A DNA stretch of 46,719 nt, from the NCBI GenBank assembly GCA_003169695.1, contig PNAS01000078.1, positions 1 to 46,719 of the forward strand. Reading direction: 5' to 3'. The position numbers were made by a program, and so were the translations under genes. The DNA comes from Spartobacteria bacterium. GTDB taxonomy: Bacteria > Verrucomicrobiota > Verrucomicrobiia > Chthoniobacterales > UBA10450. Under the pieces are notes generated by a model. It did not search any database, was not told the DNA's origin, and saw only the letters and a list, made by a program, of their open reading frames with translations. Positions 1 through 10,149 of the stretch are shown in pieces. The stretch's first letter is position 1, and the number at the start of each line of letters is the position of its first letter.

Positions 1-9
1 AAACCATGA
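1..9 (+). CDS. 3' tail of a probable further array paralog (partial)
   Basis: The first nine bases read AAA CCA TGA, that is Lys-Pro-stop. Array copies 4, 5, 7, 8 and 9 all end in Lys-Pro followed by TGA, and that TGA overlaps the next copy's ATG by four bases. The TGA here overlaps the ATG at position 6 in exactly that way. I infer that another member of the family lies immediately left of the window. Only three codons are visible, so the identity rests on the junction pattern. Confidence 0.5.
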   Translation, partial: KP

Positions 10-1823
10 GCGGAAAACCTTCATTCTTCGACGAACTAAAACGCCGCAATGTCATTCGTATGGCTGGACTTTATCTCGTCGGCGCATGGTTGCTCACCCA
101 GGTCGCCAGCACCGTGCTGCCGATGTTCGGGGCGCCCGATTGGTTGCCGCGCAGCATCGTCATTTTGCTCGCGCTTGGATTTATTCCCGCATTGATATTT
201 TCCTGGGCGTTCGAACTAACGCCGCACGGCCTGAAGCGCGACGAGGACGTCACACCCGAGGAATCCATCGCGCCGCAAACCGCGCGGCGGATGAATCGCA
301 TGATTACCGCCGTGCTCGTCCTCGCGCTCGGATATTTTGTGGTCGACAAGTTCGTGCTCGCGCCACGACGAGAGGCCGCAAAGGCACAAACGGCACCGGG
401 GGCTAACGAATCTCAATCTATCGCCAACGCCAAATCGATCGCCGTCTTGCCGTTCGACAATTTAAGCCGCGATCCGGACAACGCCTTTTTCGCAGAAGGC
501 GTGCAGGATGAGATCCTCACCCGGCTGGCCAAGGTGGCCGACTTGAAGGTCATTTCGCGCACCTCCACCCAACGTTTCAAGAGCGCGCCTTCAGACTTGC
601 GCGAGATCGCGAAACAGCTGGGAGTCATGAACATCCTCGAAGGGAGCGTGCAGAGGTCCAACGATCAGGTGCGGATCAATGTTCAGCTGATCAATGCCGT
701 AACCGATGCCCATCTTTGGGCGGAAATCTATGATCGGAAGCTGACGGATCTCTTTATTGTCGAAAGCGAGGTCGCGAAGACGATAGCTGACACTTTACGG
801 GCGAAGCTCAGCGGTTCGGAAATGACGGCAATGTCGAGTCAGCCCACGGAAGATCCAGTGGCGCACGACTCCTTTGTGCAAGGACGCCACTATCTTGCCT
901 TGCGCCGCGACGATAACCTGCCGCGAGCGATCGAATTCTTCCATCAGGCGATCGCACGGGATCCAAATTACGCCGCAGCCTACGCTGGCTTGAGCGAAGC
1001 TTACATTCTACTTCCCCGATACACCGGCGCCTACCCCAGCGAAACTCGTCCGCAATCCAGGGTTGCTGCGCTGAAAGCATTGGAGCTAAACCCTAACCTG
1101 GCCGAAGCGCATAACGCACTGGCCAAGATCGCTCTTGATTACGACGTAGACTTTGCCGAAGCGGCGCGGGAATTTAAGCGCGCCATCGAGTTGAACCCGA
1201 ACTACGCAGGCGCGCATCACTGGTTTAGCGGCGCGTTGGAATCACTGGGGCAGTTCGATGAAGCCCTCGCTGAGAGTAAACTGGGAACCGAGCTCGATCC
1301 TTTTTCGGCCGTGAATCTGGTTGATCAAGGCAGGGTCTACGGCTCGGCACGGCGCTTTCCGGAAGCCAAAGCGAGCTTCGAGAAAGCGCTCGCGATCGAC
1401 CCTGCGTTTTCCTACGCGCACTGGCATTACGGCGAGATGCTGCAGGTAAGTGGTGATCTGAAAGGCGCCGCCGCGGAGTACGCCAAAGCGCGCACGGCAA
1501 GTAACAGTCCGGAGCCAATCGCGCTGATCGGACAGCTGGCCGCGATGATGGGTCGACCGGAGGAAGCACGGCAAGCGCTCAGGGCTTTGGACGAATTGGA
1601 GAAGCACCGGTATGTGGATGTCTTCTGGCGCGCTCTTCTTTATCTCAGCCTGGGCGACAAAGAACAGGCGCTGCAGTCACTCGAGCAAAGCTACATCAAT
1701 CGTGAGGGCTACGAGATCGGCCTGATCAAGGTCGATCCGATGCTTGATTCTTTGCGCGCAGAGCCTCGCTTCCAAGCGCTCGTGAAGAAGGTGAGAGGAT
1801 TGAAGGGAGAAATAAAGTTGTGA
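6..1823 (+). CDS. Membrane-anchored TolB-like/TPR protein, array copy 1
   Basis: This 605-residue protein opens with FFDELKRRNV. Hydrophobic helices lie at about residues 18-39, 49-69 and 99-118. A TolB-N/FlgO-like domain starts at KSIAVLPFDN (about 143-271), and canonical TPR repeats fill about 290-575. The positive residues KRR before helix 1 and LKR after helix 2 predict a cytoplasmic N-terminus, with the TolB/TPR part outside the inner membrane. The biochemical role of the family is unknown; TPRs normally bind proteins or peptides. It is the shortest copy, with the most regular TPRs and a body type (d) not shared with any other copy. Its N-module is type I, shared with copies 2 and 5. Its stop overlaps the GTG start of copy 2 by four bases, with AAGGGAG at 1803-1809 serving that start. 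Confidence 0.85.
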   Translation: MSGKPSFFDELKRRNVIRMAGLYLVGAWLLTQVASTVLPMFGAPDWLPRSIVILLALGFIPALIFSWAFELTPHGLKRDEDVTPEESIAPQTARRMNRMITAVLVLALGYFVVDKFVLAPRREAAKAQTAPGANESQSIANAKSIAVLPFDNLSRDPDNAFFAEGVQDEILTRLAKVADLKVISRTSTQRFKSAPSDLREIAKQLGVMNILEGSVQRSNDQVRINVQLINAVTDAHLWAEIYDRKLTDLFIVESEVAKTIADTLRAKLSGSEMTAMSSQPTEDPVAHDSFVQGRHYLALRRDDNLPRAIEFFHQAIARDPNYAAAYAGLSEAYILLPRYTGAYPSETRPQSRVAALKALELNPNLAEAHNALAKIALDYDVDFAEAAREFKRAIELNPNYAGAHHWFSGALESLGQFDEALAESKLGTELDPFSAVNLVDQGRVYGSARRFPEAKASFEKALAIDPAFSYAHWHYGEMLQVSGDLKGAAAEYAKARTASNSPEPIALIGQLAAMMGRPEEARQALRALDELEKHRYVDVFWRALLYLSLGDKEQALQSLEQSYINREGYEIGLIKVDPMLDSLRAEPRFQALVKKVRGLKGEIKL

Positions 1824-3874
1824 ATCCGCGCAACTTCTTCGCTGAACTAAGACGCCGCAATGTCATCCGCATGGCCGGGTTGTATTTGGTCGGCGCATGG
1901 CTACTCATCCAGGTAGCCAGCACAGTCCTTCCCACCTTTGATGTACCGTCCTGGGCGCTGCGCGGACTCATCATCACGCTTGCGCTCGGCTTCATCCCGG
2001 CGCTGATCTTCAGCTGGGTATTCGAGCTGACGCCCCAAGGCTTGAAGCGCGACGCCGAGGTGACGCCCGAGCAATCGATCGCGCCGCAAACGGCGCGGCG
2101 CATGGACCGCATGATCATCGCGGTCCTGGCGATCGCGCTCGTCTACTTCGGTTTCGACAAGTTCGTCCTGGCACCACACCGCGAAGCCGCGTTGGTCGCC
2201 ACGACCGCCCAGCCGCGCCCGGCACTCGCGCCTAACGAATCTCTATCTGCCGCCAACGCCAAATCGATTGCGGTGTTGCCGTTCGAAAACTTGAGCAGTG
2301 ACAAGGAGAACGCGTACTTCGCTGATGGCATTCAGGACGAAATCCTGACGCGCTTGTCGAAGGTCGCCGCTCTAAAAGTGATCTCGCGCACGTCGACCCA
2401 AAAATATAAGAGCGTGCCGGATAACTTACGGGAGGTCGGAAAGCAGCTGGGTGTGGCGAATTTGCTCGAAGGCAGCGTGCAAAAAATCGCCAATGCCGTG
2501 CACGTCAACGTGCAGCTCATCCGCGTCGCGACGGACGAACACCTTTGGGCTGAAAGCTACAACCGCAAGTTAGATGATGTCTTCGGCGTGGAGGGCGAAG
2601 TAGCCACCGCGATTGCCGATCAATTGAATGCGAAACTGACCGGCAGCGAAAAAGAAATATTAACGACCAAGTCAACCGCGAATCCTCAAGCCTACGACGA
2701 CTATCTGCGGGGCCTGACGCAAGCTCGCCACTTTAGCGAGCCTTCGTTAGAGGCGGCGGCTTCTTTCGGGAAAGCGGTGCGAGAGGACCCACAATTTGCG
2801 CTCGGTTGGGCCACGCTCTCGCGGATGGATGCCCTGAATTATTTCAAGTTCCTCGACCGATCGCCCTCGCGGCGGGAAGCGGCGCGGCAAGCGTTAGCCG
2901 AAGCGATTCGCCTGCAGCCAGAGCTCCTCGAAACGCAAATGGCCCGGGCCTATTTCCAATATTGGGTTCTGCTCGATTATCGGGGCGCCCGGGACATGCT
3001 CGAGCAACTTCGCGCAAAATGGCCGGGCAACTCGGAGATCGTGAAGGTGCTCGGATGGATTTCTGCCCGTCTCGGCGATTGGCAAAAAAGCGCCGATTAC
3101 CTCGACCAGGCGATCGAGTTAGATCCGCGCGATCTTTTCCTTCGCATCACCGCCGCTGCCAACCGGCTCAATAACCGCGATCCGTCAGCAGCCCTTCGGA
3201 TCGCGGATGACGCGCTCCCGATTGAGCCCGAAAATGGCCCGCTCCTGGCCTTGAAGGCTCAAATTTTCCAGAGTCTTGGTCGCCTCGATCAAGCGCAAAC
3301 CATCGTCGAGCGGTTGAACCCCGATGATCCAAATCAACTGAGCACGATTGCCTATCAGGCGAAACTGCGACGAAAGCCCGCCTCCGCGCTCCACTATTTT
3401 CAGAGTACTGCCAATGAATCGGCTACTCAACCCGCGCAGATCGCCAATCTGCTAACTCTTGCTGACCTCTTAGACTCGGCCGGAGATCAACCGAAGGCGC
3501 GGGCCATCGACGCGCAGGTTCGTGCCGCCGCGGAAGCGGCCCTGAAAGAGCAGCCTAACAATCAATGGCTGCTCCTCTGCCGCGCCACCGCGCTCGCCGG
3601 CTTGGGAGATCGTGCAGCAGCCTTGGAAGGGTTCGACCGATGCATCGCTCTGGAAGCGGAAGATGCGTTGGAAAAGGGCATGATGGAAGAAAACAAGGCG
3701 CACGCGCTTGCTCGCTTCGGTCAAAAAGATGAGGCGATCGCGTTATTGCAGCACTTGCTGAGTATCTCTTACAGTTTGCCGGTCACTCCTGCTTTGCTCC
3801 GACTCGATCCCGATTGGGATAATCTCCGCGACGATCCGCGCTTCCAGAAGCTTTGCCAGGAGCCGGCTAAGTGA
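1820..3874 (+). CDS. Membrane-anchored TolB-like/TPR protein, array copy 2
   Basis: This 684-residue copy starts with GTG in a four-base GTGA overlap with copy 1. The start is supported by the FFAELRRRNV motif conserved in all copies. It has a type I N-module (NVIRMAGLYLVGAWLL) nearly identical to that of copy 5, including the cytoplasmic segment SIAPQTARRMDRM before helix 3. The TolB-like domain begins at about residue 148 (KSIAVLPFENLSSDKENAYF) and is followed by degenerate TPRs. The body (type c) matches only copy 7; both contain ARAYFQYWVL and a repeat on the pattern 'GARDM'. It ends with the family motif LRLDPDWDNLRDDPRF. Function is unknown; periplasmic exposure of the TolB/TPR part is inferred from charge distribution. 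Confidence 0.85.
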   Translation: MNPRNFFAELRRRNVIRMAGLYLVGAWLLIQVASTVLPTFDVPSWALRGLIITLALGFIPALIFSWVFELTPQGLKRDAEVTPEQSIAPQTARRMDRMIIAVLAIALVYFGFDKFVLAPHREAALVATTAQPRPALAPNESLSAANAKSIAVLPFENLSSDKENAYFADGIQDEILTRLSKVAALKVISRTSTQKYKSVPDNLREVGKQLGVANLLEGSVQKIANAVHVNVQLIRVATDEHLWAESYNRKLDDVFGVEGEVATAIADQLNAKLTGSEKEILTTKSTANPQAYDDYLRGLTQARHFSEPSLEAAASFGKAVREDPQFALGWATLSRMDALNYFKFLDRSPSRREAARQALAEAIRLQPELLETQMARAYFQYWVLLDYRGARDMLEQLRAKWPGNSEIVKVLGWISARLGDWQKSADYLDQAIELDPRDLFLRITAAANRLNNRDPSAALRIADDALPIEPENGPLLALKAQIFQSLGRLDQAQTIVERLNPDDPNQLSTIAYQAKLRRKPASALHYFQSTANESATQPAQIANLLTLADLLDSAGDQPKARAIDAQVRAAAEAALKEQPNNQWLLLCRATALAGLGDRAAALEGFDRCIALEAEDALEKGMMEENKAHALARFGQKDEAIALLQHLLSISYSLPVTPALLRLDPDWDNLRDDPRFQKLCQEPAK

Positions 3875-5927
3875 GCGAGAAGCCTTCCTTCTTCGCCGAA
3901 CTCAAGCGGCGCAACGTTTACAAGGTCGCGGTCGCTTATGCGGTTGTCGGTTGGCTACTCGTGCAAGTCGCGACGCAGGTTTTTCCGTTTTTCGAGATTC
4001 CGAATTGGGCCGTGCGACTGATCGTCCTCGGCATTGTGATCGGATTTCCCATTGCCCTGGTTATCGCATGGGCATTTGAGCTGACACCGAGGGAATCAAG
4101 CGGACGGAAGATGCGGATCTCACCTCGCAAGCACGCCCGAAATCGCGCGCTTGGATTTACGTCGCGATCGTCGGCGCGCTTCTTTCGATCGGACTCTTCA
4201 TGCTAGGTCGTTATGGATTTCGAAGTGCGAGTTCGTCATTGAGCGAACTTCCCGCGAAGTCGATCGCGGTCCTGCCGTTCGAAAATCGGAGCGACGATAA
4301 GAACGCAGCTTATTTTGCGGACGGCATTCAGGATGAAATCCTGACCAAGCTCGCCAGCATCGCGGATTTGAAAGTGATCTCGCGCACTTCGACCGCGAAG
4401 TACAAGAGCAAGCCGGAAGATCTGAAGACTGTTTCGCAACAGCTCGGAGTCGCGACCGTTCTCGAAGGCAGTGTGCAGAAAGCCGGTGACAAAGTGCGGG
4501 TCAACGTGCAGCTCATCGATGCCCGAGCGGATGGTCATCTTTGGGCCAAGTCTTACGACCGCGATATAAAGGATGTCTTTGCGGTTGAAAGCGAAGTATC
4601 GCAGGATATCGCCGATGCGCTACGGGCCAAGCTTTCGCCTAGGGAAGCTGACACTTTATCAACTGCACCGACACGCGATCCGGTAGCCTACGACCTGTTC
4701 TTAAAAGGTGAGTTTGAAGAACGAGAGGCGGCAAGTTCGCTCACGATCGAGTCATATGACCAGGCTGCCAGTTGGTATCAGCAGGCGATCGCGCATGATC
4801 CAACCTTCGCTCTTGCCATGGCTCGTCTTGTCCGCAACCAAATGAGTCGCCACTGGTTAGTCCAGCCTTTGACGGAATCGCAATTGGTGGAAGTAAAGAA
4901 CACTGCAGAGCACGCCTTGGCGCTCGCGCCGAACTTAGCGGAGACGCACGTCGCACTTGGGGCATTTTACTATTTTGGTCATCGCCAGTACGAAGAAGCG
5001 CTAGCCGAATTCCGAAAGGCAATCGAGCTGCAACCTAACAATGCCGAGGCGGCCGAGTTTTGCGCTTTTGTTCATCGGCGTCAGGGGAAATGGCAGGAGT
5101 GTTTGACAGAGCTACTTAAGAGCAAGGAAAACGACCCGCTCAATGCGCCAGTCGCCGCCGACATTGGCACCACCTATGTGCAGTTACGGATGTGGAAACA
5201 AGCCAAGGAGGCCGCGGCCCATACTCTCGAAATCAATCCGCACAATGTCGTGGCGATGCGCGTCAGTCTTATCAGTTGTCGCAATGGAAGCGGCGATCTG
5301 ACCGAAGCGCAACGCCTGCTCGCGACATTTCCGAAAGACCCTGACCTCACAGTCACGCGTCCCGGTGTCGCTCCGCTTGTTGGTGAGCGCGCCTACTTAT
5401 CGGTTATCAAACGCGATTTTAGAGCTGCTCTCAACGCGTGGGTGAACGAGAGAGGCGAGCCGAGCGAAAAGCGCAAGCGGCTTTCCGCGCGCTCGGCTAT
5501 TGGCGTTCTTTCAGGCGACGCTAGCAATGTTAAGACCGATGCCGAACAAGCGCATATCCTGATAGATAGCTGGTTAGCTGATCACCCAACCGATGAGATT
5601 GCGTTGGTCGAGTTAAGTTGGGTCGATCTGGCTCTTGGCCGGCCTGCTGAAGCAGCCCAAGTGGCGCAACGAGCAGCGAACCTGCTAACCGTCGAGAAAG
5701 ATCCTTTCCTCGGGAGATCGCCACTGGTCAACTTAGCGGAAATTCAAGCGCGCTGTGGTCACGGTGAAGAAGCAATTAAGATTCTGCAGCGACTTCTTTC
5801 CATCCCCGCTGGCTTTGATGTTTCAATTGTCCGGCTAAAGATCGATCCAGTGTGGGATCCCATTCGAAACGATCCGGGATTCCAACAACTCCTCGCCGGC
5901 AAGGAGCTGATCGGACCTAACAAGTAG
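3871..5927 (+). pseudogene. TolB-like/TPR protein, array copy 3, split by a one-base frameshift
   Basis: Two overlapping reading frames, 3871-4206 (111 aa) and 4200-5927 (575 aa), together make one family member of about 685 residues. Frame is lost after ELTP at about 4089. Other copies read ELTPEGIKR from CCG-GAG-GGA, whereas here the DNA is CCG-AGG-GAA, so one G is missing. In the -1 frame the expected EGIKRTED and third helix continue to KSIAVLPFEN (about 4257). The N-module is type II (NVYKVAVAYAVVGWLL, as in copies 4 and 10). The body is type b, shared with copy 6 (KYKSKPEDLKTVSQQLGVAT; ending PVWDPIRNDPGFQQLL). No slippery heptamer is visible. It may be a true inactivation or a sequencing error. 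The ATG at 4200 could in principle re-initiate, giving a product lacking helices 1 and 2. The GTG start overlaps the stop of copy 2. Confidence 0.8.
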
Positions 5928-5932
5928 TCGAG

Positions 5933-8041
5933 ATGAACCCACGCAACTTCTTCGCCGAACTGAAACGCCGCAATGTTTACAAGGTCGCGGTCGCGTATGC
6001 GGTGGTGGCCTGGCTGCTGATGCAGATCGCGACGCAGATCTTTCCCTTCTTCGACATTCCGAATTGGGCGGTGCGCCTCGTGGTACTTCTTCTCATTCTC
6101 GGCTTCCCCGTCGCGCTCATTCTGGCCTGGGCCTTTGAATTAACCCCCGAAGGAATCAAGCGCGCCGATGAGGTTGCGCCTAACGAATCCATCACGCCGC
6201 GCACCGGGCGAAAATTGATCGGAATCACCATCGTCGTGGCGGTAATCGCGGCGGGGTTGTTCGTGTTCCAATTTCTGCGCGGCAAACCGGCTGCGATTCC
6301 GGGTCCAGGCGCGACCGTCGCATCGGTTGCCCCTCCGGCACCGCCGCCGATCCCCGAGAAATCGATCGCCGTCCTGCCGTTTGAAAACCGGAGCGAAGAC
6401 AAAGCCAACGCTTACTTTGCCGACGGCATCCAGGACGAGATTCTGACGCGCTTAGCGAAGATCGCCGATCTGAAGGTCATCTCGCGCACCTCCACGCAGC
6501 ATTACAAAAGTGCGCCGGAAAATCTGCCCGAGATCGCCCGGCAACTTGGCGTCGCAAACATCGTTGAAGGCAGCGTGCAGAAGAGCGGTGACACCGTGCG
6601 CGTAAATGTGCAGTTGATCAAAGCAGCCAATGATTCGCATCTTTGGGCCGACACGTTCGATCGCAAATTAACCGACATCTTTTCGGTCGAGAGTGAGGTA
6701 GCCAAGGCGATCGCTGACCAGTTGCGCGCGAAACTCACCGGCCGGGAAGAGCAAGTCATCGCCAGTAAGCCGACGGATAATTCTCAAGCTTACGATGCCT
6801 ACTTACGCGGCCTGGCTTATTCAATGAAAACGTCCTTTTCGCCCGCCAATATCTTGGGCGCGCGGGGCTATCTGAAAGACGCAGTAAATTTGGATCCAAA
6901 GTTCGCCCGCGGTTGGGCGCTGCTGTCATCTGTGGACGCGGGTGGCTACATCACCACATTTCTGCAACCAACCGGTGCTTTAAGCGAGGAGACACTCCGG
7001 GCCGCGGACACTGCGTTGACCCTTCAGCCAGACCTCGGCGAAGCGGTGTTGGCCAAAGGATACTATCATTACGCGTGCTTGAAGGATTATGAAACGGCCG
7101 AGCGTTATTTGGAGCAAGCACGTCCACTTCTGCCCAATAGCAGCCGTATTCCGGAGATCCTTGCCTACATTACCCGGCGACGAGGCCAATGGGACCGGAG
7201 TGACCAATACTTTGACGAGGCGGAGCGGCTTGACCCACGCAATCCCAGCCTGCTCGCCCAACACGCGTTCTCCTACATCCACTTGCGCCGATTCCAAGAA
7301 GCGCAGCGGAAGCTTGATGAGATCTTGGATATCACTCCAGATGATCTCGACACGATCGTGACGAAAGCCGCGATTGCCCAAGTGGAAGGCGATTTGCCGC
7401 GGGCCTCCGCGATCTTGGCTCCGCTCCATCCACCACCGAACAATACGATCGCGATCGAAAGACAGGTTTACCAGGAAATCATGGAGCGCCGGCCTGCCCC
7501 AATCATTCCTCGACTCAAGGAGATTCTTGCCCAACCCGATCCGACTCTAGGTTACTTCAATGCCGAACTTCGCTTCTGGCTGGGTTGGGCGCAGGAAATC
7601 GCCGGCGACCATGCCGCCGCTCTGGAAACTTTGCGCCAAGCGCGCAGCGAACTGGAATCATTCCTCGAAGAACAGCCGCAAAACCATTTCCTGATCGGCG
7701 ATCTCGCCCTTATCGATATGGGTTTGGGTGACAAGGCCGCTGCATTTGCCATGGCCGACCGATGTCTGACCGTAAATCCGGTCGAGAAGGATGCCATTGC
7801 TGGTCCCCGTTCGCTCGAAATCGTCGCAAGAATAGCGGCGGGCATGGGAGAGCCTGACCGAGCCATTCCAGCCATAGAGAAGCTGATGGCAATGCCACAC
7901 AGCGGCCATCTGGATCGTAGCATGCCGTTCACTCCCGCACTGCTCCGACTCGATCCGATGTTCGATCCGCTCCGGAATGATCCGCGATTTCAGAAACTCG
8001 TTGCCGACAAACCGCCGACGCAGACTCAGGCCAAGCCATGA
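5933..8041 (+). CDS. Membrane-anchored TolB-like/TPR protein, array copy 4
   Basis: This 702-residue copy starts with ATG five bases after copy 3, one of only two junctions in the array without an overlap. It has a type II N-module (MNPRNFFAELKRRNVYKVAV), a third helix at about residues 96-113 (GITIVVAVIAAGLFVFQFL), a Pro/Ala-rich linker, and a TolB-like domain from about residue 143. The body is type a, shared with copies 5, 8 and 9 (HYKSAPENLPEIARQLGVAN). About 68 nt at 6375-6442 are identical by eye to copy 8 (14762-14829). The TPR region contains the family sequence PNSSRIPE, and the C-terminus has LRLDPMFDPLRNDPRF and ends in Lys-Pro. Its TGA overlaps the ATG of copy 5. Confidence 0.85.
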   Translation: MNPRNFFAELKRRNVYKVAVAYAVVAWLLMQIATQIFPFFDIPNWAVRLVVLLLILGFPVALILAWAFELTPEGIKRADEVAPNESITPRTGRKLIGITIVVAVIAAGLFVFQFLRGKPAAIPGPGATVASVAPPAPPPIPEKSIAVLPFENRSEDKANAYFADGIQDEILTRLAKIADLKVISRTSTQHYKSAPENLPEIARQLGVANIVEGSVQKSGDTVRVNVQLIKAANDSHLWADTFDRKLTDIFSVESEVAKAIADQLRAKLTGREEQVIASKPTDNSQAYDAYLRGLAYSMKTSFSPANILGARGYLKDAVNLDPKFARGWALLSSVDAGGYITTFLQPTGALSEETLRAADTALTLQPDLGEAVLAKGYYHYACLKDYETAERYLEQARPLLPNSSRIPEILAYITRRRGQWDRSDQYFDEAERLDPRNPSLLAQHAFSYIHLRRFQEAQRKLDEILDITPDDLDTIVTKAAIAQVEGDLPRASAILAPLHPPPNNTIAIERQVYQEIMERRPAPIIPRLKEILAQPDPTLGYFNAELRFWLGWAQEIAGDHAAALETLRQARSELESFLEEQPQNHFLIGDLALIDMGLGDKAAAFAMADRCLTVNPVEKDAIAGPRSLEIVARIAAGMGEPDRAIPAIEKLMAMPHSGHLDRSMPFTPALLRLDPMFDPLRNDPRFQKLVADKPPTQTQAKP

Positions 8042-10149
8042 GCGGCAAGGCCTCCTTCTTCACCGAACTGAAACGGCGCAATGTCATTCGCATGGCTGGG
8101 CTCTATCTCGTCGGCGCATGGCTGCTTACGCAGGTCGCCAGCACCGTGCTCCCGACATTTGACGTGCCGAGTTGGGCGCTGCGCGGATTGATCATTACCC
8201 TCGCGCTCGGTTTCGTTCCGGCGCTGATCTTCAGTTGGGTGTTCGAGCTAACTCCGCAAGGATTGAAGCGAGACGCTGATGTGGCGCCCGAGCAGTCGAT
8301 CGCGCCGCAAACGGCACGGCGTATGGATCGTATGATCATCGCGGTGCTGGCGCTCGCGCTCGCTTACTTTGGCTTCGACAAGTGGGTGCTCGTACCCCGG
8401 CGCGAGGCCGCACAGTCGCACGCGGCACCCGAGCCTAACGCATCTCCACCCGCCGCCAACGCCAAGTCCATCGCGGTGCTTCCCTTTGAAAACCGGAGCG
8501 AAGACAAGGCGAACGCCTACTTTGCCGACGGCATCCAGGATGAAATCCTGACGCGCTTATCCAAGATCGCCGATCTGAAGGTGATCTCGCGCACATCCAC
8601 GCAGCATTACAAAAGCGCGCCGGAAAACTTGCCTGAGATTGCAAGGCAACTTGGTGTCGCTCACATCGTGGAAGGTAGCGTGCAGAAGAGCGGCGACGCT
8701 GTGCGCGTAAACGTGCAGCTGATTAAAGCAGCCAATGATTCCCATCTTTGGGCCGATACCTTTGATCGCAAACTGACCGACATTTTTTCGGTTGAGAGTG
8801 AGGTGGCCAAAGCCATTGCCGACCAATTGCGAGCGAAGCTCAGCGGCCAGGAAGAGGAAGTGATCACGGCCAGACCGACAGACAATATTGAAGCTTACGA
8901 CGCCTATCTGCGCGGGCTCGCTTATTCACTGAAAACGGCAACGACCCCCGCCAATTCCCTTGCGGCACAGAAATATCTCAAGGAAGCAGTGCGGTTGGAT
9001 CCGAAGTTCGCCCTTAGTTGGGCGTTGCTGTCATACATTGATGCCGTCGGCTATCGAACCGTTACTCTTCAACCCACCACTACTTTGCGCGATGAGGCAC
9101 GGCAGGCAGCCGAAAATGCGCTCGCTCTTCAGCCCAATCTCGGCGAGGCGCTGATCGCCAAGGGATATTACCACTACTCTTGTCTAAAGGATTACGAGAC
9201 CGCAGTGCGTTACTTTGAGCAGGCACGCAAGGTTATGCCCAATAGCAGCAGGATTCCGGAGTCACTCGCCTATGTCGCGCGGAGGCAAGGCCAGTGGGAC
9301 CGGAGCGAATCGTACTTCGATGAAGCGGAGCACCTCGACCCGCGCAACGTTTCCCTACTCGATCAGCGCGTGCTTTCCTATATCGCCGTTCGTCATTTCC
9401 CAGAAGCGACGCGAAAGCTTGATCAGGTTCTCGATATTACGCCGGACGACATGGATACCCTCGTGCTAAAGGCGGGTATCGCACAAGCCGAGGGCGACCT
9501 ACCGCGTGCCTCGGCGATCCTCGCTCAGCTCCACCCGGCGGCCGACGACACCGGTGCGTTGGAAACACAAGTTTACCAAGCGATCTTGGAGCGCCACCCT
9601 GCACAAATCATCCCTCGGCTAACGGAAATACTTGCCAAGCCCGATCCAGCGTTGGGGTTTTACAATGGCGAATTGCGCTTTTTGTTAGGCTGGACGCAAG
9701 AAGTCGCCGGCGACCATACCGCTGCACAGGAAACCTGGCGACAGGCGCGCAGCGAACTGGAATCTTTTCTCAAAGATCAACCAGACAATTTTAGGCTCAT
9801 TGAAGATCTCGCGCTGACTGATATGGCTCTTGGCGACAAGACCGCCGGGTTGACTCTGGCCGAACGCGCCATGGCTCTGAATCCGATCGAGAAAGACGCA
9901 CTGGTTGGTCCCCGGTCGCTTGAGATTCTTGCCCGGGTGGCGGCGCAGACAGGAGAGCCTGATCGCGCGATTGCCACCTTACAAAAGCTGCTCTTAACAC
10001 CGGGAGGTGGCAGACTGAGGATGCCTGTGCCGGTCACTCGTGCGCTGCTCCGGCTCGATCCGATGTTCGATCCGCTCCGCGGGGATCCGCGTTTCGAGAA
10101 ATTGACCGCCGATGGCGAAGCGGCGATGAAGGCACCGGCCAAGCCATGA
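8038..10149 (+). CDS. Membrane-anchored TolB-like/TPR protein, array copy 5
   Basis: This 703-residue copy starts in an ATGA overlap with copy 4. It is a clear chimera. The N-module (residues 1 to about 125) is type I and almost the same as copy 2, with TFDVPSWALRGLIITLALGF and QTARRMDRMIIAVLA. The part from KSIAVLPFENRSEDKANAYF (about residue 143) onward is type a, as in copies 4, 8 and 9. It has TPR-like helical repeats through about residue 660, the terminal LRLDPMFDPLRGDPRF motif, and a Lys-Pro C-terminus overlapping copy 6. Function is unknown. Topology as in the other copies: three inner-membrane helices with an external TolB/TPR region (inferred). Confidence 0.85.
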   Translation: MSGKASFFTELKRRNVIRMAGLYLVGAWLLTQVASTVLPTFDVPSWALRGLIITLALGFVPALIFSWVFELTPQGLKRDADVAPEQSIAPQTARRMDRMIIAVLALALAYFGFDKWVLVPRREAAQSHAAPEPNASPPAANAKSIAVLPFENRSEDKANAYFADGIQDEILTRLSKIADLKVISRTSTQHYKSAPENLPEIARQLGVAHIVEGSVQKSGDAVRVNVQLIKAANDSHLWADTFDRKLTDIFSVESEVAKAIADQLRAKLSGQEEEVITARPTDNIEAYDAYLRGLAYSLKTATTPANSLAAQKYLKEAVRLDPKFALSWALLSYIDAVGYRTVTLQPTTTLRDEARQAAENALALQPNLGEALIAKGYYHYSCLKDYETAVRYFEQARKVMPNSSRIPESLAYVARRQGQWDRSESYFDEAEHLDPRNVSLLDQRVLSYIAVRHFPEATRKLDQVLDITPDDMDTLVLKAGIAQAEGDLPRASAILAQLHPAADDTGALETQVYQAILERHPAQIIPRLTEILAKPDPALGFYNGELRFLLGWTQEVAGDHTAAQETWRQARSELESFLKDQPDNFRLIEDLALTDMALGDKTAGLTLAERAMALNPIEKDALVGPRSLEILARVAAQTGEPDRAIATLQKLLLTPGGGRLRMPVPVTRALLRLDPMFDPLRGDPRFEKLTADGEAAMKAPAKP

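Noticed and set aside
4084..4100. Programmed -1 frameshift in copy 3
   Set aside because: No X-XXY-YYZ slippery site or downstream stem is visible, and all other copies have the base that is missing here.
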